DNA from: Acidobacteriota bacterium
Lineage (GTDB): Bacteria; Acidobacteriota; Thermoanaerobaculia; Gp7-AA8; JAHWKK01
NCBI GenBank assembly: GCA_019347945.1
Contig: JAHWKK010000014.1
Location: 33,560 to 97,559 of the forward strand
Direction of reading: 5' to 3'
DNA: 64,000 nucleotides
Position 1 is the first letter of the stretch. Each line of letters opens with the position of its first letter. Under the pieces are notes generated by a model. It was not told where the DNA came from and made no database searches. It worked only from the letters and a program-made list of their open reading frames with translations. A program made the translations under genes and the position numbers. This document shows, piece by piece, positions 8,193-16,443 of the stretch.

Positions 8193-10417
8193 CGCATCAG
8201 CTCCCTTCGAAGAAAGCTCATGCGAGCTCGCCTCTGCAGCCATGAGAGTGCGGTGTCATCCTTGTCGAGCATCTGGAGGGCCGCGGTGATGCGTGAAAGC
8301 TCGAGCTCGCCCGGATCGATCGCATGCCGGTATCCCTCGAGAAATCGGCTTCGGGACATCTCGTACATCCGCGGTGCCCGAAACGCCAGATAGAGTCCGG
8401 TGTGCAGCAGGAACCAGACGACATCACGTGACGGGAGTGCAAACCCGTATCCCTCGAAATCGATGACTCGGACAGCATCCCCGGAAAAGAAGACGTTCCC
8501 TGGCCAGAAGTCTCCATGATGCGACACTGCGACTCGACCGGTTTTCGTGAGCTGCGTGTCGAGCGAATCGATTCGCTCCTCGAGCCTCCACTGCTGCCTC
8601 CTGGAAAGCGATCTTCTGCCGACCCGACCGAGCAGGTCGCGCGCTTCTCGTATCTGATGTTCCAGCGCTGCGTTTCCGTCAGCCGTCTCGAAAGTCTGAA
8701 AATGTGCGAGCCACCGGCCGACTGCTTCCATCTGCTTCCCGAGAGCATTGACCGCGCCGGGCTCGCGACGCCGGGCGCTTCTGATCGAGTCCTCGACCGT
8801 CTGTTCTCCGGCGCGCTCCATTGCGAGGGTCACCGAGGCAGCGTGGGATCCGATGACTTTCGGAACCCCGGGACGGAAGTCATCCTCTTGTATCGGTTCG
8901 AAGTGACGAGCGAGATCCTGAAGGACCCGCAGCTCGTGAAGAAATCGCGCTTCGGCGGGTCGCGATTCACCGGGACGAGTGACGTGGCGTTTCAGAATGA
9001 TCTCCTCCACGCCCGAGCCGTCGCCTGCCATCGCCTCGAAGACATGCGAATCGTGTCGGCCGAGCCCTCTCCGCAGTCCCCATGAGACGCTTCTTCCGAC
9101 GTCCGGAACGGAACGGATCTCGTCGACGGGTGGATTGACGCTGTCGAGTTTCGGGATCAGTCTGCTCACGACGTCGCGGAGATCGAATTCGGCCACGACC
9201 TTCTCGCGCCCCTTTTCAGAAAGACGTCGACGTAGCTCGGGATCAGCGATCAGCCGGCGTAAAGCGTTCGCGAGCTGCCGGGAGTTCGCGGGGTCGACGA
9301 GAAGGCCGCTCGTTTCATGTTCGACGAGCTCGGGGATCCCCGATATGGAGGTCGCGACGACGGGCTTACCCGCGGCCATCGCTTCCATCAGCGCGACCGG
9401 AATGCCCTCCATCTGTCCGTCAGCAGCAATGACGCTGGGTAGCACGAAAAGGTCGGCCTCACGAATCTTCTCGGTGACCTCGTGTTGGGGAAGGGCGCCG
9501 AGAAGAATGACCCGGTCGTCCAGTTCGCGCTGCTTCACCGCATGAGCCATCTCGTTCATCAGCGGGCCGGTTCCGATGATCTCCAGCCGGAAATCGACAT
9601 TCTCCGCCCGGAGGATGCCGGCAGCTTCGATCAGGAAACCGACTCCCTTGTACGGCTTCATGGCCGCAATGCAGAGGATCCGTGGTTCCGCTCCCAGGCT
9701 TTGGGCCTTTGACTCGGCTCCGCGATAACGCTCCGGCTCGATTCCCACATGGACCACGTGAATCTTTCCCGCGCTGGCCCTGGGGAAGAGGTTCTCCAGG
9801 AAAGTCTTGTTGAAGCGGGAGATCGACCGGATGAAGCTCGCTTTCCGGATCTTCTCCCGCAGAAGTGTTCTGTCGACGAAGATGTCGTGCGCATGAACCG
9901 TGAAGCTGAACGAGACGTCCGTCAACGTCGCGATGATGAACGCCATGGTCGTCGGATGTGTTGCGAAATGAGCGTGAAGGTGGCGAATGTCGCGCCCCGT
10001 GACGAGGGAAGCGAGGTGAACCGACTTCGGAAAGAGGGCGAGCGACCGGAAGAGGACCCCCGGGCGAAAGAGCGCTTTCCCTGTCATCCAGAACAGGAGG
10101 CGGAACATCGGAGCCGGTTTGCGGATCCACGCTGCGAGGAACGACCGGAGAACCTTCGATGAAATGAAAGGGACTCCGACCACGCGGTCCAGCCACCGTC
10201 GTGCTTCTTCGTGGACGACTTCCGGATGTTCGAGAATCATCGGAATGAGCACGACCGGTTGTCCCTGCCGTTCGAGCTCATCGATCTCTCGGAGAATGAA
10301 TGTTTCGGTGATCAGAGGAAAACGCGAGAGGAGGACGCCCACCGGTCGCCGGATGCGAGGCGTCCCGGTGTCGCACATCGATTTCTTCAGCGGAGCGTCC
10401 GCGGACTCCATCGTCAT
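8189..10417 (-). CDS. Fusion of a family 4 glycosyltransferase and an APH-type kinase-like domain
   Basis: 742 residues. Residues about 20-400 form a GT4: VGVLLSRFPLITETFILREI (start of colanic-acid WcaL/AmsK-like enzymes), RILCIAAMKPYKGVGFLIEA, and GIPVALMEAMAAGKPVVATS (E-x7-E type) then GIPELVEHETSGLLVDP. Residues about 430-742 are a second domain with VAVSHHGDFWPGNVFF (H-G-D-x4-N catalytic loop, near residue 635) and VRVIDFEGYG (metal-binding D-F-E/D), the signature of aminoglycoside/choline kinase folds. Start ATG overlaps the ligase stop (ATGA). The fusion suggests that sugar transfer and a phosphorylation (or a kinase-derived regulatory function) act on the same intermediate. No frameshift is seen at the joint. 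Confidence 0.85.
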   Translation of the reverse strand: MTMESADAPLKKSMCDTGTPRIRRPVGVLLSRFPLITETFILREIDELERQGQPVVLIPMILEHPEVVHEEARRWLDRVVGVPFISSKVLRSFLAAWIRKPAPMFRLLFWMTGKALFRPGVLFRSLALFPKSVHLASLVTGRDIRHLHAHFATHPTTMAFIIATLTDVSFSFTVHAHDIFVDRTLLREKIRKASFIRSISRFNKTFLENLFPRASAGKIHVVHVGIEPERYRGAESKAQSLGAEPRILCIAAMKPYKGVGFLIEAAGILRAENVDFRLEIIGTGPLMNEMAHAVKQRELDDRVILLGALPQHEVTEKIREADLFVLPSVIAADGQMEGIPVALMEAMAAGKPVVATSISGIPELVEHETSGLLVDPANSRQLANALRRLIADPELRRRLSEKGREKVVAEFDLRDVVSRLIPKLDSVNPPVDEIRSVPDVGRSVSWGLRRGLGRHDSHVFEAMAGDGSGVEEIILKRHVTRPGESRPAEARFLHELRVLQDLARHFEPIQEDDFRPGVPKVIGSHAASVTLAMERAGEQTVEDSIRSARRREPGAVNALGKQMEAVGRWLAHFQTFETADGNAALEHQIREARDLLGRVGRRSLSRRQQWRLEERIDSLDTQLTKTGRVAVSHHGDFWPGNVFFSGDAVRVIDFEGYGFALPSRDVVWFLLHTGLYLAFRAPRMYEMSRSRFLEGYRHAIDPGELELSRITAALQMLDKDDTALSWLQRRARMSFLRRELMR

Positions 10418-11883
10418 GCCTCGGCTCGACGACTCAGGCGCTGCAGCGTTGCAGCGAACGCCAGCAAGAGAAAGAAATAGCGGGGAAAAGCGAAGTGGAG
10501 AAATATCCCGGAGACGAGATAGCCGATCAGCGCGATTCGGAACGCCATGGCCGCGGTCCTGAGCCGCGGATCGAGTCCAGGGCGCATCGCATCGCCTGAA
10601 GCGCCCCAGGCCGCAACCAGGATCGCGATGAGCATGACGAGTCCGACGAGTCCAGTCTCTGCCGCAACTTCGAGGTAAATGTTGTGCGGGTAGTAGAGAT
10701 CCGGTTGATCCTCGTACTGTCTCGCTGCAGAGGCGGTCAGATCGACATAGTCGTCGTACCGCGCGGTGTAGTTGGCCGCACCGACTCCCATGATCGGATT
10801 CGCACCGAACATGACCCACGCCACCCGCATGAAAAGCTTCCGTTCCTCGAATGAGCTGTCGAGGCGAAGCGGAGCGTCGCGACTCGGAAGAATCTGCTCG
10901 ATCGTCAGGAAGCGTTTCGTCACGCTGTCCGGTAAGAAGAGGAGAGCTACTCCGAGCGCACTCAGGACGATCACAGTGGTGCGCCAGCGGATGTGAAGCA
11001 CCTTCAGCATAATCAGGCCCATAGCGGCCACAGCTACCATCGCGCCCCGCGAATAGGTGAGCCCGATCGCGATCAGAATCACGACTGCACTCGAGAACCA
11101 CATGAAGCGGGCAACCCGGCTGGAGGTTCTGGCGCCGAACAGGACGGCGATCGGAAGAACGAGGAGGAGGATCTGCGCGAAGAAGTTCGGATCACCGAGG
11201 GGTCCCGCGATCCGCGGCTGAAAAACGGAGCCGTAAATGTGAGCCTGCTTGATCCGCGCGAGGCCAGCGAACTCGTTCGAGAAGTCTCCGGTCAGCACCT
11301 GAATGATCGTCAGTATGCCCAGGAAAGTGGCGGCGCCGGCGAATGCAATCAGTCCCTGCATCATGCGATCACGATTTCGCATCAGAAGTGTCGCGAGGGC
11401 GAAGATGACGAACGATTTAGCGATCTCGACGAATCGTTCGTCCGCCAGCGCCTGATCGGTAGCGAGGCTGGTCGTGACCAGCAACAGGAGAAGGTAGGCG
11501 AGAAGACAGGTGGTGAGCGGCTGCCTCGCCACTTCCGATACGTCATCGGTATCACGCTTCAGCCATGCGGCGAACACCAGCCCCACCACCAGAATCTGGA
11601 GAAGAGAAGGAAAGTCGTGAAATCGAACCAGAGTCTGCGAAAGGTTCAGATAGACGAATGCAACCAGAAGAGGGAGGCCGAGCGATGAAAAGCGAACGGC
11701 AAGCCCGCCGAACGCGACGGCGATCAGGATGAGCAACGGATCTGCCCTTCCGATCGTCGAAGCCATCAGCTCCCGATTGCCGAGGATCGCAGCCGTCATC
11801 GCGAGCGCCGCCAGCGATCCGATGATCGCGACTGCCGCGCCCGTCAGTCGCTCTGTTCGATCCTGATGATCGAGCGCAGGCAC
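10414..11883 (-). CDS. O-antigen ligase/polymerase-like membrane protein (Wzy_C family)
   Basis: 489 residues with about 12 membrane segments separated by one large periplasmic loop containing MRVAWVMFGANPIMGVGAAN and YYPHNIYLEVAAETG. The GxGxxN-type loop and the HNxYLxxxxETG motif are the signature of the Wzy/WaaL (PF04932) family, which joins undecaprenyl-linked units into a polymer or onto an acceptor. Next to Wzz and Wzx the polymerase role is more likely than lipid A ligase. It follows the Wzz gene by one base. The number of helices is judged by eye from hydrophobicity. Confidence 0.88.
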   Translation of the reverse strand: MPALDHQDRTERLTGAAVAIIGSLAALAMTAAILGNRELMASTIGRADPLLILIAVAFGGLAVRFSSLGLPLLVAFVYLNLSQTLVRFHDFPSLLQILVVGLVFAAWLKRDTDDVSEVARQPLTTCLLAYLLLLLVTTSLATDQALADERFVEIAKSFVIFALATLLMRNRDRMMQGLIAFAGAATFLGILTIIQVLTGDFSNEFAGLARIKQAHIYGSVFQPRIAGPLGDPNFFAQILLLVLPIAVLFGARTSSRVARFMWFSSAVVILIAIGLTYSRGAMVAVAAMGLIMLKVLHIRWRTTVIVLSALGVALLFLPDSVTKRFLTIEQILPSRDAPLRLDSSFEERKLFMRVAWVMFGANPIMGVGAANYTARYDDYVDLTASAARQYEDQPDLYYPHNIYLEVAAETGLVGLVMLIAILVAAWGASGDAMRPGLDPRLRTAAMAFRIALIGYLVSGIFLHFAFPRYFFLLLAFAATLQRLSRRAEA

Positions 11884-11884
11884 T

Positions 11885-12523
11885 TCAGGACTCTCCAGGA
11901 GTCCTTCCGGAGCCCTTCAGTCGATCGAGGGCCAGTGCCGCAGCGAGCCCGAGAACCAGCCCGAGGATTGCTCCGACGACCAGGTTCCGCTGAGGATCCG
12001 GGTAGCGGGGACTTCGCGGCACCGAGGCGGTCTCGAGAGAATGAAGCGAGTAGATACGGTAGAGAGTGCCGGCTTCCCGCATGGTCAGCTCGGCTGCTCC
12101 GTTCGCCGCCGCCGCCGCGACCTCGGCGCTCGGTCCCTCGGCCGAGATTCGGATGATGTTGGTGTTGGGAACGACTGAACCATTGATCCTGACTCCTCGC
12201 AACTCCAGCCCGAGACTTTCGGCGAGCGCCTCGCGCGCCTCTCGTGTCGTCGAGATCCGGGCGAATGTCGCGATGACGGTTCGTCTTTCGAGCGTATCGA
12301 GACTCCGCACGATTTCGTCCGGTTCGGTCGTCTCCGGGCTCGGTGCAACGACGAGCATTGCCGAGGTTTCGTAAACCGGCTGCTGCCGCGAGGTGAACCA
12401 GACGGTTGCCCCGAGTGTGACCGCGATCAGGAGCAGGATGAGCCACCACCCGCGCCGGATGGCTCCGCGATAGTCGATCTCTCTTTTCAAAAGCGGCCTC
12501 CTCGTTTCCACGTCACTGTACAT
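11885..12523 (-). CDS. Wzz-type chain-length determinant (polysaccharide co-polymerase)
   Basis: 212 residues. An N-terminal membrane helix (GWWLILLLIAVTLGATVWF), a periplasmic domain opening QPVYETSAMLVVAP as in Wzz/GumC families, and a C-terminal helix (VVGAILGLVLGLAAALALD) preceded by a PxxP-like segment PRSPRYPDPQRN. This is the two-helix hairpin layout of PCP proteins that set polymer length. It lacks the tyrosine kinase domain found in PCP-2a proteins and is shorter than most Wzz, with a reduced coiled-coil part. It stands between the initiating transferase and the polymerase. Confidence 0.85.
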   Translation of the reverse strand: MYSDVETRRPLLKREIDYRGAIRRGWWLILLLIAVTLGATVWFTSRQQPVYETSAMLVVAPSPETTEPDEIVRSLDTLERRTVIATFARISTTREAREALAESLGLELRGVRINGSVVPNTNIIRISAEGPSAEVAAAAANGAAELTMREAGTLYRIYSLHSLETASVPRSPRYPDPQRNLVVGAILGLVLGLAAALALDRLKGSGRTPGES

Positions 12524-12547
12524 CGTGAAAGCTTTGTCGGCGCCCGT

Positions 12548-13273
12548 CTAGGTCGCTCCTCGACCTGTCAGTACCACCCACAACGTGCGGAAGAGGATTC
12601 GGACGTCGAGCCAGAGGCTCCAGCGGTTCACGTACTCCCGGTCGAGTCTCATCCGCTCCTCCTCGGAAGTGAGGCTTCGGCCGCTCACCTGCCACAGACC
12701 CGTGATCCCCGGCTTTACCGAGAACCGGCGCATCTGCCCCCTCAGGGGAAATCTGCTCAGGTCCGACAGGAGGAGGGGGCGCGGCCCCACCAAGCTCATT
12801 GTTCCCTCGAGGACATTGAAAAGCTGGGGGAGCTCGTCGAGGCTGGTCCGCCGCAACAGCCGGCCGATCGGAGTGATGCGCGGGTCTGATTCCATCTTGA
12901 AGAACTGGGAATCGCGCTCGGATTCCAGTTCGGCCTGCATCGCTTCGGCACCGACGACCATTGTCCGGAACTTGTACATATCGAACTCGATGCAGCGGAA
13001 ACCGATCCGTCGCTGTCGAAATACGACGGGGCCTTCAGACGTAAGCCGGATCAGAAGAGCCAGGATGATGAAAAGCGGCGCGGAAAAAACGATCAGGATT
13101 ACGGAAGCGATGATGTCGATCAGCCTCTTGGCGTGCGCGCCCCATGGCCGCCGCGCTCTCAGATCGTGCCAGTAAACGCCGTAACTGGTTTCATCCCCCT
13201 CGTCCAGAGGTTCGCTCTCGTTTCCGATTGTACGGATCCCGAGGGGTCGCTCCTCTTTCGATTTGTCGGTCAT
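12548..13273 (-). CDS. Initiating polyprenyl-phosphate sugar-1-phosphate transferase (short form)
   Basis: 241 residues from the ATG at 13273. One N-terminal membrane helix (LIDIIASVILIVFSAPLFII) is followed by the catalytic bacterial sugar transferase domain: RRIGFRCIEFDMYKFRTM, RITPIGRLLRRTSLDELPQL, GTMSLVGPRPLL and KPGITGLWQVSGRS. These are the conserved motifs of WcaJ/ExoY/PglC enzymes that load the first sugar phosphate onto undecaprenyl phosphate. It lacks the N-terminal CoA-binding-like region present in the longer paralogue at 47582-49030. It is the first gene of the leftward polysaccharide operon, so its upstream region (13274-13422) should hold the operon promoter. Confidence 0.92.
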   Translation of the reverse strand: MTDKSKEERPLGIRTIGNESEPLDEGDETSYGVYWHDLRARRPWGAHAKRLIDIIASVILIVFSAPLFIILALLIRLTSEGPVVFRQRRIGFRCIEFDMYKFRTMVVGAEAMQAELESERDSQFFKMESDPRITPIGRLLRRTSLDELPQLFNVLEGTMSLVGPRPLLLSDLSRFPLRGQMRRFSVKPGITGLWQVSGRSLTSEEERMRLDREYVNRWSLWLDVRILFRTLWVVLTGRGAT

Positions 13274-13422
13274 GGACACTCGAGTCGTAGACAATCCCGG
13301 TGCGACGCAGCCACTGCGCCCCGGGCAAACAGAGTCAGTCCAGCAATCGCCGTGCAAGGCTCTCGCGCCGTCTCTCTGCGCAGATCGTCCCGAGGTCGGT
13401 TTCTTGCAGCCGGAAAAGCTAC

Positions 13423-14484
13423 ATGGCGCCACGCGAGGAAGTAGCTCGGAACAACGACGCTGACCTCAGCGTCATCATCGTAAGCTATCGAAGCGCGGAC
13501 GATCTCGAGAACTGTCTCGCATCGCTCCGATACGTGCTCGACTCGGACCGGCCATTCGCGGAGATCATCGTCGTCGACAACGGTTCCGGTACGGGGCGAA
13601 CGGCCGCACTCGCCGCAAAGTACCCTGAGGTCCGATTCATCGAGAACTCCGGCAACCATGGTTACGCTCACGCGTGCAACGTCGGCGCGCGTGTCGCGCG
13701 TGGAAGCGAGCTTCTGTTTCTCAATCCCGACATTCTGGACCCGGGGGATTCGGTTCACCGAATCGTCGCCATCAAGCGCTCCGAGCCCGGGCTCTCGATT
13801 CTCACCGTGCGCCAGATCGACCGGCGTGGGCGACCTCAAAGGGTCTTCGGCCGGTTTCCGACGGTTCTCACAATTCTCAGTCCCATCCGGTTCCTTCTGC
13901 GGCTATTGCGGCCGGCAGCGTTCCCCGATCCGCGGCGGACGAGCGCACGCCGGCTCATCGTCGACTGGGTCTCGGGATCGGCTCTCATGATCTCGCGCAG
14001 CGATCTCGAGCAGCTCGGGGGCTGGTGCGAGGATTACTGGATGTACTCCGAGGATGTCGACCTCTGCCGCCGGGCCAGAAGTCACGGATTGGTCGTCGCC
14101 TACTCCGGGGAGGTCGTGCTCGAGCACCGGCACGGTGGATCGAGCCGTCTGGACCGCGACATTTCGGCGCTGGCGCGATCCGAGGTCGTGATCTCGAAAC
14201 ACCTCTACGCGCATCGTCATCTGAACGGCCTCCACGCTGCGATCTATCACGCCATCCTCTTTCTTTCGCGGTTCCCTCCGCTCGTGCTTGCCACACTGCT
14301 CGCGCGGATCTGGCCTGACGCTCCGGATGCTGTGGCGGTGAGAGCCGCGATGTACAAGCACCTCGAGAACCATTACCGAAGAGTGATCAGTGACCGAAAC
14401 TGGATCAGCCCCCGTTCGGTCAACTTCCGCTCCGGCGGCGAACAGGGCTCGGACCGGCCATTCCAGCGATCAGGAGCAGGATAA
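13423..14484 (+). CDS. Family 2 glycosyltransferase (rhamnosyltransferase-like)
   Basis: 353 residues from the ATG at 13423. GT-A domain with LSVIIVSYRSADDLENCLAS, EIIVVDNGSGTGRTA, FIENSGNHGYAHACNVGA, LLFLNPDI, and the acceptor-side YWMYSEDVDLCRRARSHG followed by VVLEHRHGGSS. This set of motifs matches WbbL/RfbF-type rhamnosyltransferases. A short hydrophobic stretch near the C-terminus (LFLSRFPPLVLATLLARIW) may bind the membrane. It is transcribed away from the polysaccharide operon, with a 149-nt shared upstream region. An ATG-proximal upstream open stretch belongs to the antisense of the divergent gene and is ignored. Confidence 0.88.
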   Translation: MAPREEVARNNDADLSVIIVSYRSADDLENCLASLRYVLDSDRPFAEIIVVDNGSGTGRTAALAAKYPEVRFIENSGNHGYAHACNVGARVARGSELLFLNPDILDPGDSVHRIVAIKRSEPGLSILTVRQIDRRGRPQRVFGRFPTVLTILSPIRFLLRLLRPAAFPDPRRTSARRLIVDWVSGSALMISRSDLEQLGGWCEDYWMYSEDVDLCRRARSHGLVVAYSGEVVLEHRHGGSSRLDRDISALARSEVVISKHLYAHRHLNGLHAAIYHAILFLSRFPPLVLATLLARIWPDAPDAVAVRAAMYKHLENHYRRVISDRNWISPRSVNFRSGGEQGSDRPFQRSGAG

Positions 14485-14485
14485 G

Positions 14486-14619
14486 TGAGGATATGAGGAT
14501 GTTAAGGATGAGGATATGAGGATTTTGAAGATGAAAGGAGGAGGGGAAGGAGATGAGGATCTAATGAAATGAGTGGCTAGCGCCGACTGACGCTCGAGTC
14601 CTCAAATCCTCATATCCTG
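14486..14619 (+). repeat. Composite repeat with inverted ends, copy 1
   Basis: The left part is a degenerate tandem array of an 8-bp unit, ATGAGGAT. The right part ends in CTCAAATCCTCATATCCT, the inverse of the array unit. The right-hand 36 bp (14583-14618, starting CGACTGACGCTCGA) recur almost exactly at 15060-15094. Copy 1 starts just after the stop codon of the GT2 gene. Confidence 0.8.
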
Positions 14620-14638
14620 ATACTCTCAATCCATTCGA

Positions 14639-15016
14639 ATGGGGATCTGGCTGTACATCGCTGCTCTTCTGACCTTCGCCGTCGGCCTGGCGCACTCGAT
14701 TCTCGGTGAGCGGTACATTCTGGTTCGGCTCTTTCGTCGCGCCGATCTTCCCCATCTGTTCGGCGGGCCGGAGTTCACGGTCAGGACGCTTCGGTTCGCC
14801 TGGCACATCACGACAATCGCATGGTGGGGGCTCGCCGCGATCATCGTGCTCGTCGCGGAAGATGCAGCGTCCCGGCCGTCGCTGCTTTATGTGCTGGCCG
14901 CAGTGTTTCTTCTTTCCGCCGCCCTTGCGGCCACGATATCGCGTCTGCTGCACCTCGCGTGGCTGGTTCTGGCAGTGACCGGCCTGATCGTCCTCGTGGC
15001 GGCCGGCAGTCAGTAG
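14639..15016 (+). CDS. Small four-helix membrane protein of unknown function
   Basis: 125 residues with four hydrophobic segments (about 3-20, 52-72, 80-98, 104-122) and a charged segment between the first two (GERYILVRLFRRADLP). It looks like a compact integral inner-membrane protein. I do not recognise a family with a known role. There is no obvious ribosome binding site; the ATG lies 20 nt after the end of the flanking repeat. The gene is bracketed by two copies of the same composite repeat (14486-14619 and 15015-15096), which hints that it may have been inserted as a cassette. Confidence 0.65.
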   Translation: MGIWLYIAALLTFAVGLAHSILGERYILVRLFRRADLPHLFGGPEFTVRTLRFAWHITTIAWWGLAAIIVLVAEDAASRPSLLYVLAAVFLLSAALAATISRLLHLAWLVLAVTGLIVLVAAGSQ

Positions 15017-15096
15017 AGGATGTGAGGATGTGAGATGTAAGGATATGAGGTGGGTGACGACGACTGACGCTCGAACCCTCAAATCCTCATATCCTT
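15015..15096 (+). repeat. Composite repeat with inverted ends, copy 2
   Basis: It begins at the stop codon of the small membrane protein with GAGGATGTGAGGATGTGAGA and ends with CTCAAATCCTCATATCCT. The right-hand part, CGACTGACGCTCGA onwards, matches copy 1 with two mismatches in about 35 bp. Between two converging genes, the inverted arms could also form a hairpin that ends transcription from both sides. Confidence 0.8.
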
Positions 15097-15104
15097 CTTC
15101 ACTC

Positions 15105-15542
15105 TCAGTTGTCGACGTAACCGTCCGACCATGTGCAGCGGGGATCGTGATTTCGGAGATCGATCGAATGGTCGGATTGCGCCTTCAGATTCAACAGCAC
15201 CGATACCCAGCCGGCCCGGTTCTCGTGAAGACCGTCGAGAGAGAGATTCGACTCACGAAAGATGAGGTCCGTTCCTCCCGAATCAGTGCTGCGGAGCTCG
15301 AAAACGACAGTGCTTTCATCGAAGTAGGTGAGTGAGAAGCGGTCGGGCCGCGTCGAGTCGAGGATCCGACTCTCGAGAACCTCTCCGTTGGAAAAGTGAA
15401 AGGTCAGCCGGTCGCCATGCTGCTCGGTACGCTCCGCCCAGAACGATGCCCGTCCCTCATCGGTCGAGAGAAGATCGAATACCGCTCGCGGCCCGGCGTT
15501 CAGCCGAAGCCGCCATACGATCTCTGCAGCCCGTTCCTGCAT
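15105..15542 (-). CDS. SRPBCC-domain protein
   Basis: 145 residues covering one START-like fold: EIVWRLRLNAGPRAVFDLLS at the N-terminus, FWAERTEQHGDRLTFHFSNG in the middle, and the closing ENRAGWVSVLLNLKAQSDHS helix with the typical W..L..LK pattern of AHSA1/SRPBCC proteins. The family binds hydrophobic ligands; no catalytic residue can be named. It ends seven nt before the alpha/beta hydrolase gene's stop in the operon order hydrolase gene downstream (15549 stop), so both are probably cotranscribed with the gene at 15549-16421, which lies upstream on the minus strand. Confidence 0.8.
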   Translation of the reverse strand: MQERAAEIVWRLRLNAGPRAVFDLLSTDEGRASFWAERTEQHGDRLTFHFSNGEVLESRILDSTRPDRFSLTYFDESTVVFELRSTDSGGTDLIFRESNLSLDGLHENRAGWVSVLLNLKAQSDHSIDLRNHDPRCTWSDGYVDN

Positions 15543-15548
15543 GCGATC

Positions 15549-16421
15549 TCAGACGTTACCGCCATGCTTTTCGATGAACGACAGCACCGCGGCATTGTAG
15601 TCTGCGGCGTTGTCCTCGTTCATCGCATGCGATGCCTCCGAGACTTCGATCCGCTCGGTCCGGGGCAGAAGCTCTTCCAGACGGTCCGTGACGCGATGAA
15701 AGAGTGCGACGCTGTTCTCGCCCGTGATGAGCAGCGTCGGTTTCGCCACGGTGCGCAGCGCTTCCGGATCGAGCGGCAGAAAACCCGAACCGAGGAGCTC
15801 TGCTTTTGCGTTTCCGAGGTTGTCGCGTACCTGAGCTTTTTGGGCGTCAGATAATCGATCGTACCCTCCGCGGCCGAACGTTGCATCGCCGAATGCGCGG
15901 ACTCCTCCTTCGAGGTCACCCTTCCTGAATGCGTTCTTCGCAGGAAGGATCCCGGTGAGTCCGAATCTGATGATCGCGATCGCGGTGCGTGGCCGGGTGA
16001 CCAGCAGCCGGAGAATTTCGAGCGGCTTCGGGTCGGCGCTGACGAACAGCGTGATCGCGGGCGGCTCGGCGAGCGCGAGGGTACGGATGAGCGAGGGTTT
16101 ATTCATGGCGACAAGCAGGCAGAGAAAAGCTCCGTAGGAATGTCCGACGAGGTGGGCCGGAGCGGCATCGAGCGATCGGAGGAGCGCCTCGAGGTCCGAT
16201 ACCTGTTCAGCCATCGAGTAATCGCGCCCTTCTTCAATTGGCTGATTCGGCCAGTGGAAACGCCGGCTGTAGTCGATGACGCGATGATGTTCGGCGAAGG
16301 CCTCCCGCTGGAGATCCCACGTTCGATAATCGGTGGCCGAGCCGTGGACGAGGACGACAGGTTCACCTCTCCCCAGCTCGTGGTACTCGAGTCGCGTGCC
16401 GTTGAACTCTGCAGATGCCAT
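15549..16421 (-). CDS. Alpha/beta hydrolase
   Basis: 290 residues from the ATG at 16421, giving the usual family N-terminus (FNGTRLEYHELGRGEPVVLV). Catalytic features: oxyanion motif VLVHGSATDYRTW, nucleophile elbow LVGHSYGAF with Ser95, and the terminal histidine in EASHAMNEDN. A cap-like helical section lies between about 120 and 210. It is an intracellular serine hydrolase with an unknown substrate, similar in size to haloalkane dehalogenase or lactone/ester hydrolases. It begins 22 nt after the ornithine-cyclodeaminase-like gene and precedes the SRPBCC gene, forming a probable three-gene leftward operon. Confidence 0.88.
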   Translation of the reverse strand: MASAEFNGTRLEYHELGRGEPVVLVHGSATDYRTWDLQREAFAEHHRVIDYSRRFHWPNQPIEEGRDYSMAEQVSDLEALLRSLDAAPAHLVGHSYGAFLCLLVAMNKPSLIRTLALAEPPAITLFVSADPKPLEILRLLVTRPRTAIAIIRFGLTGILPAKNAFRKGDLEGGVRAFGDATFGRGGYDRLSDAQKAQVRDNLGNAKAELLGSGFLPLDPEALRTVAKPTLLITGENSVALFHRVTDRLEELLPRTERIEVSEASHAMNEDNAADYNAAVLSFIEKHGGNV

Positions 16422-16443
16422 CAGGAAGAGCAGAGTGTACAGC

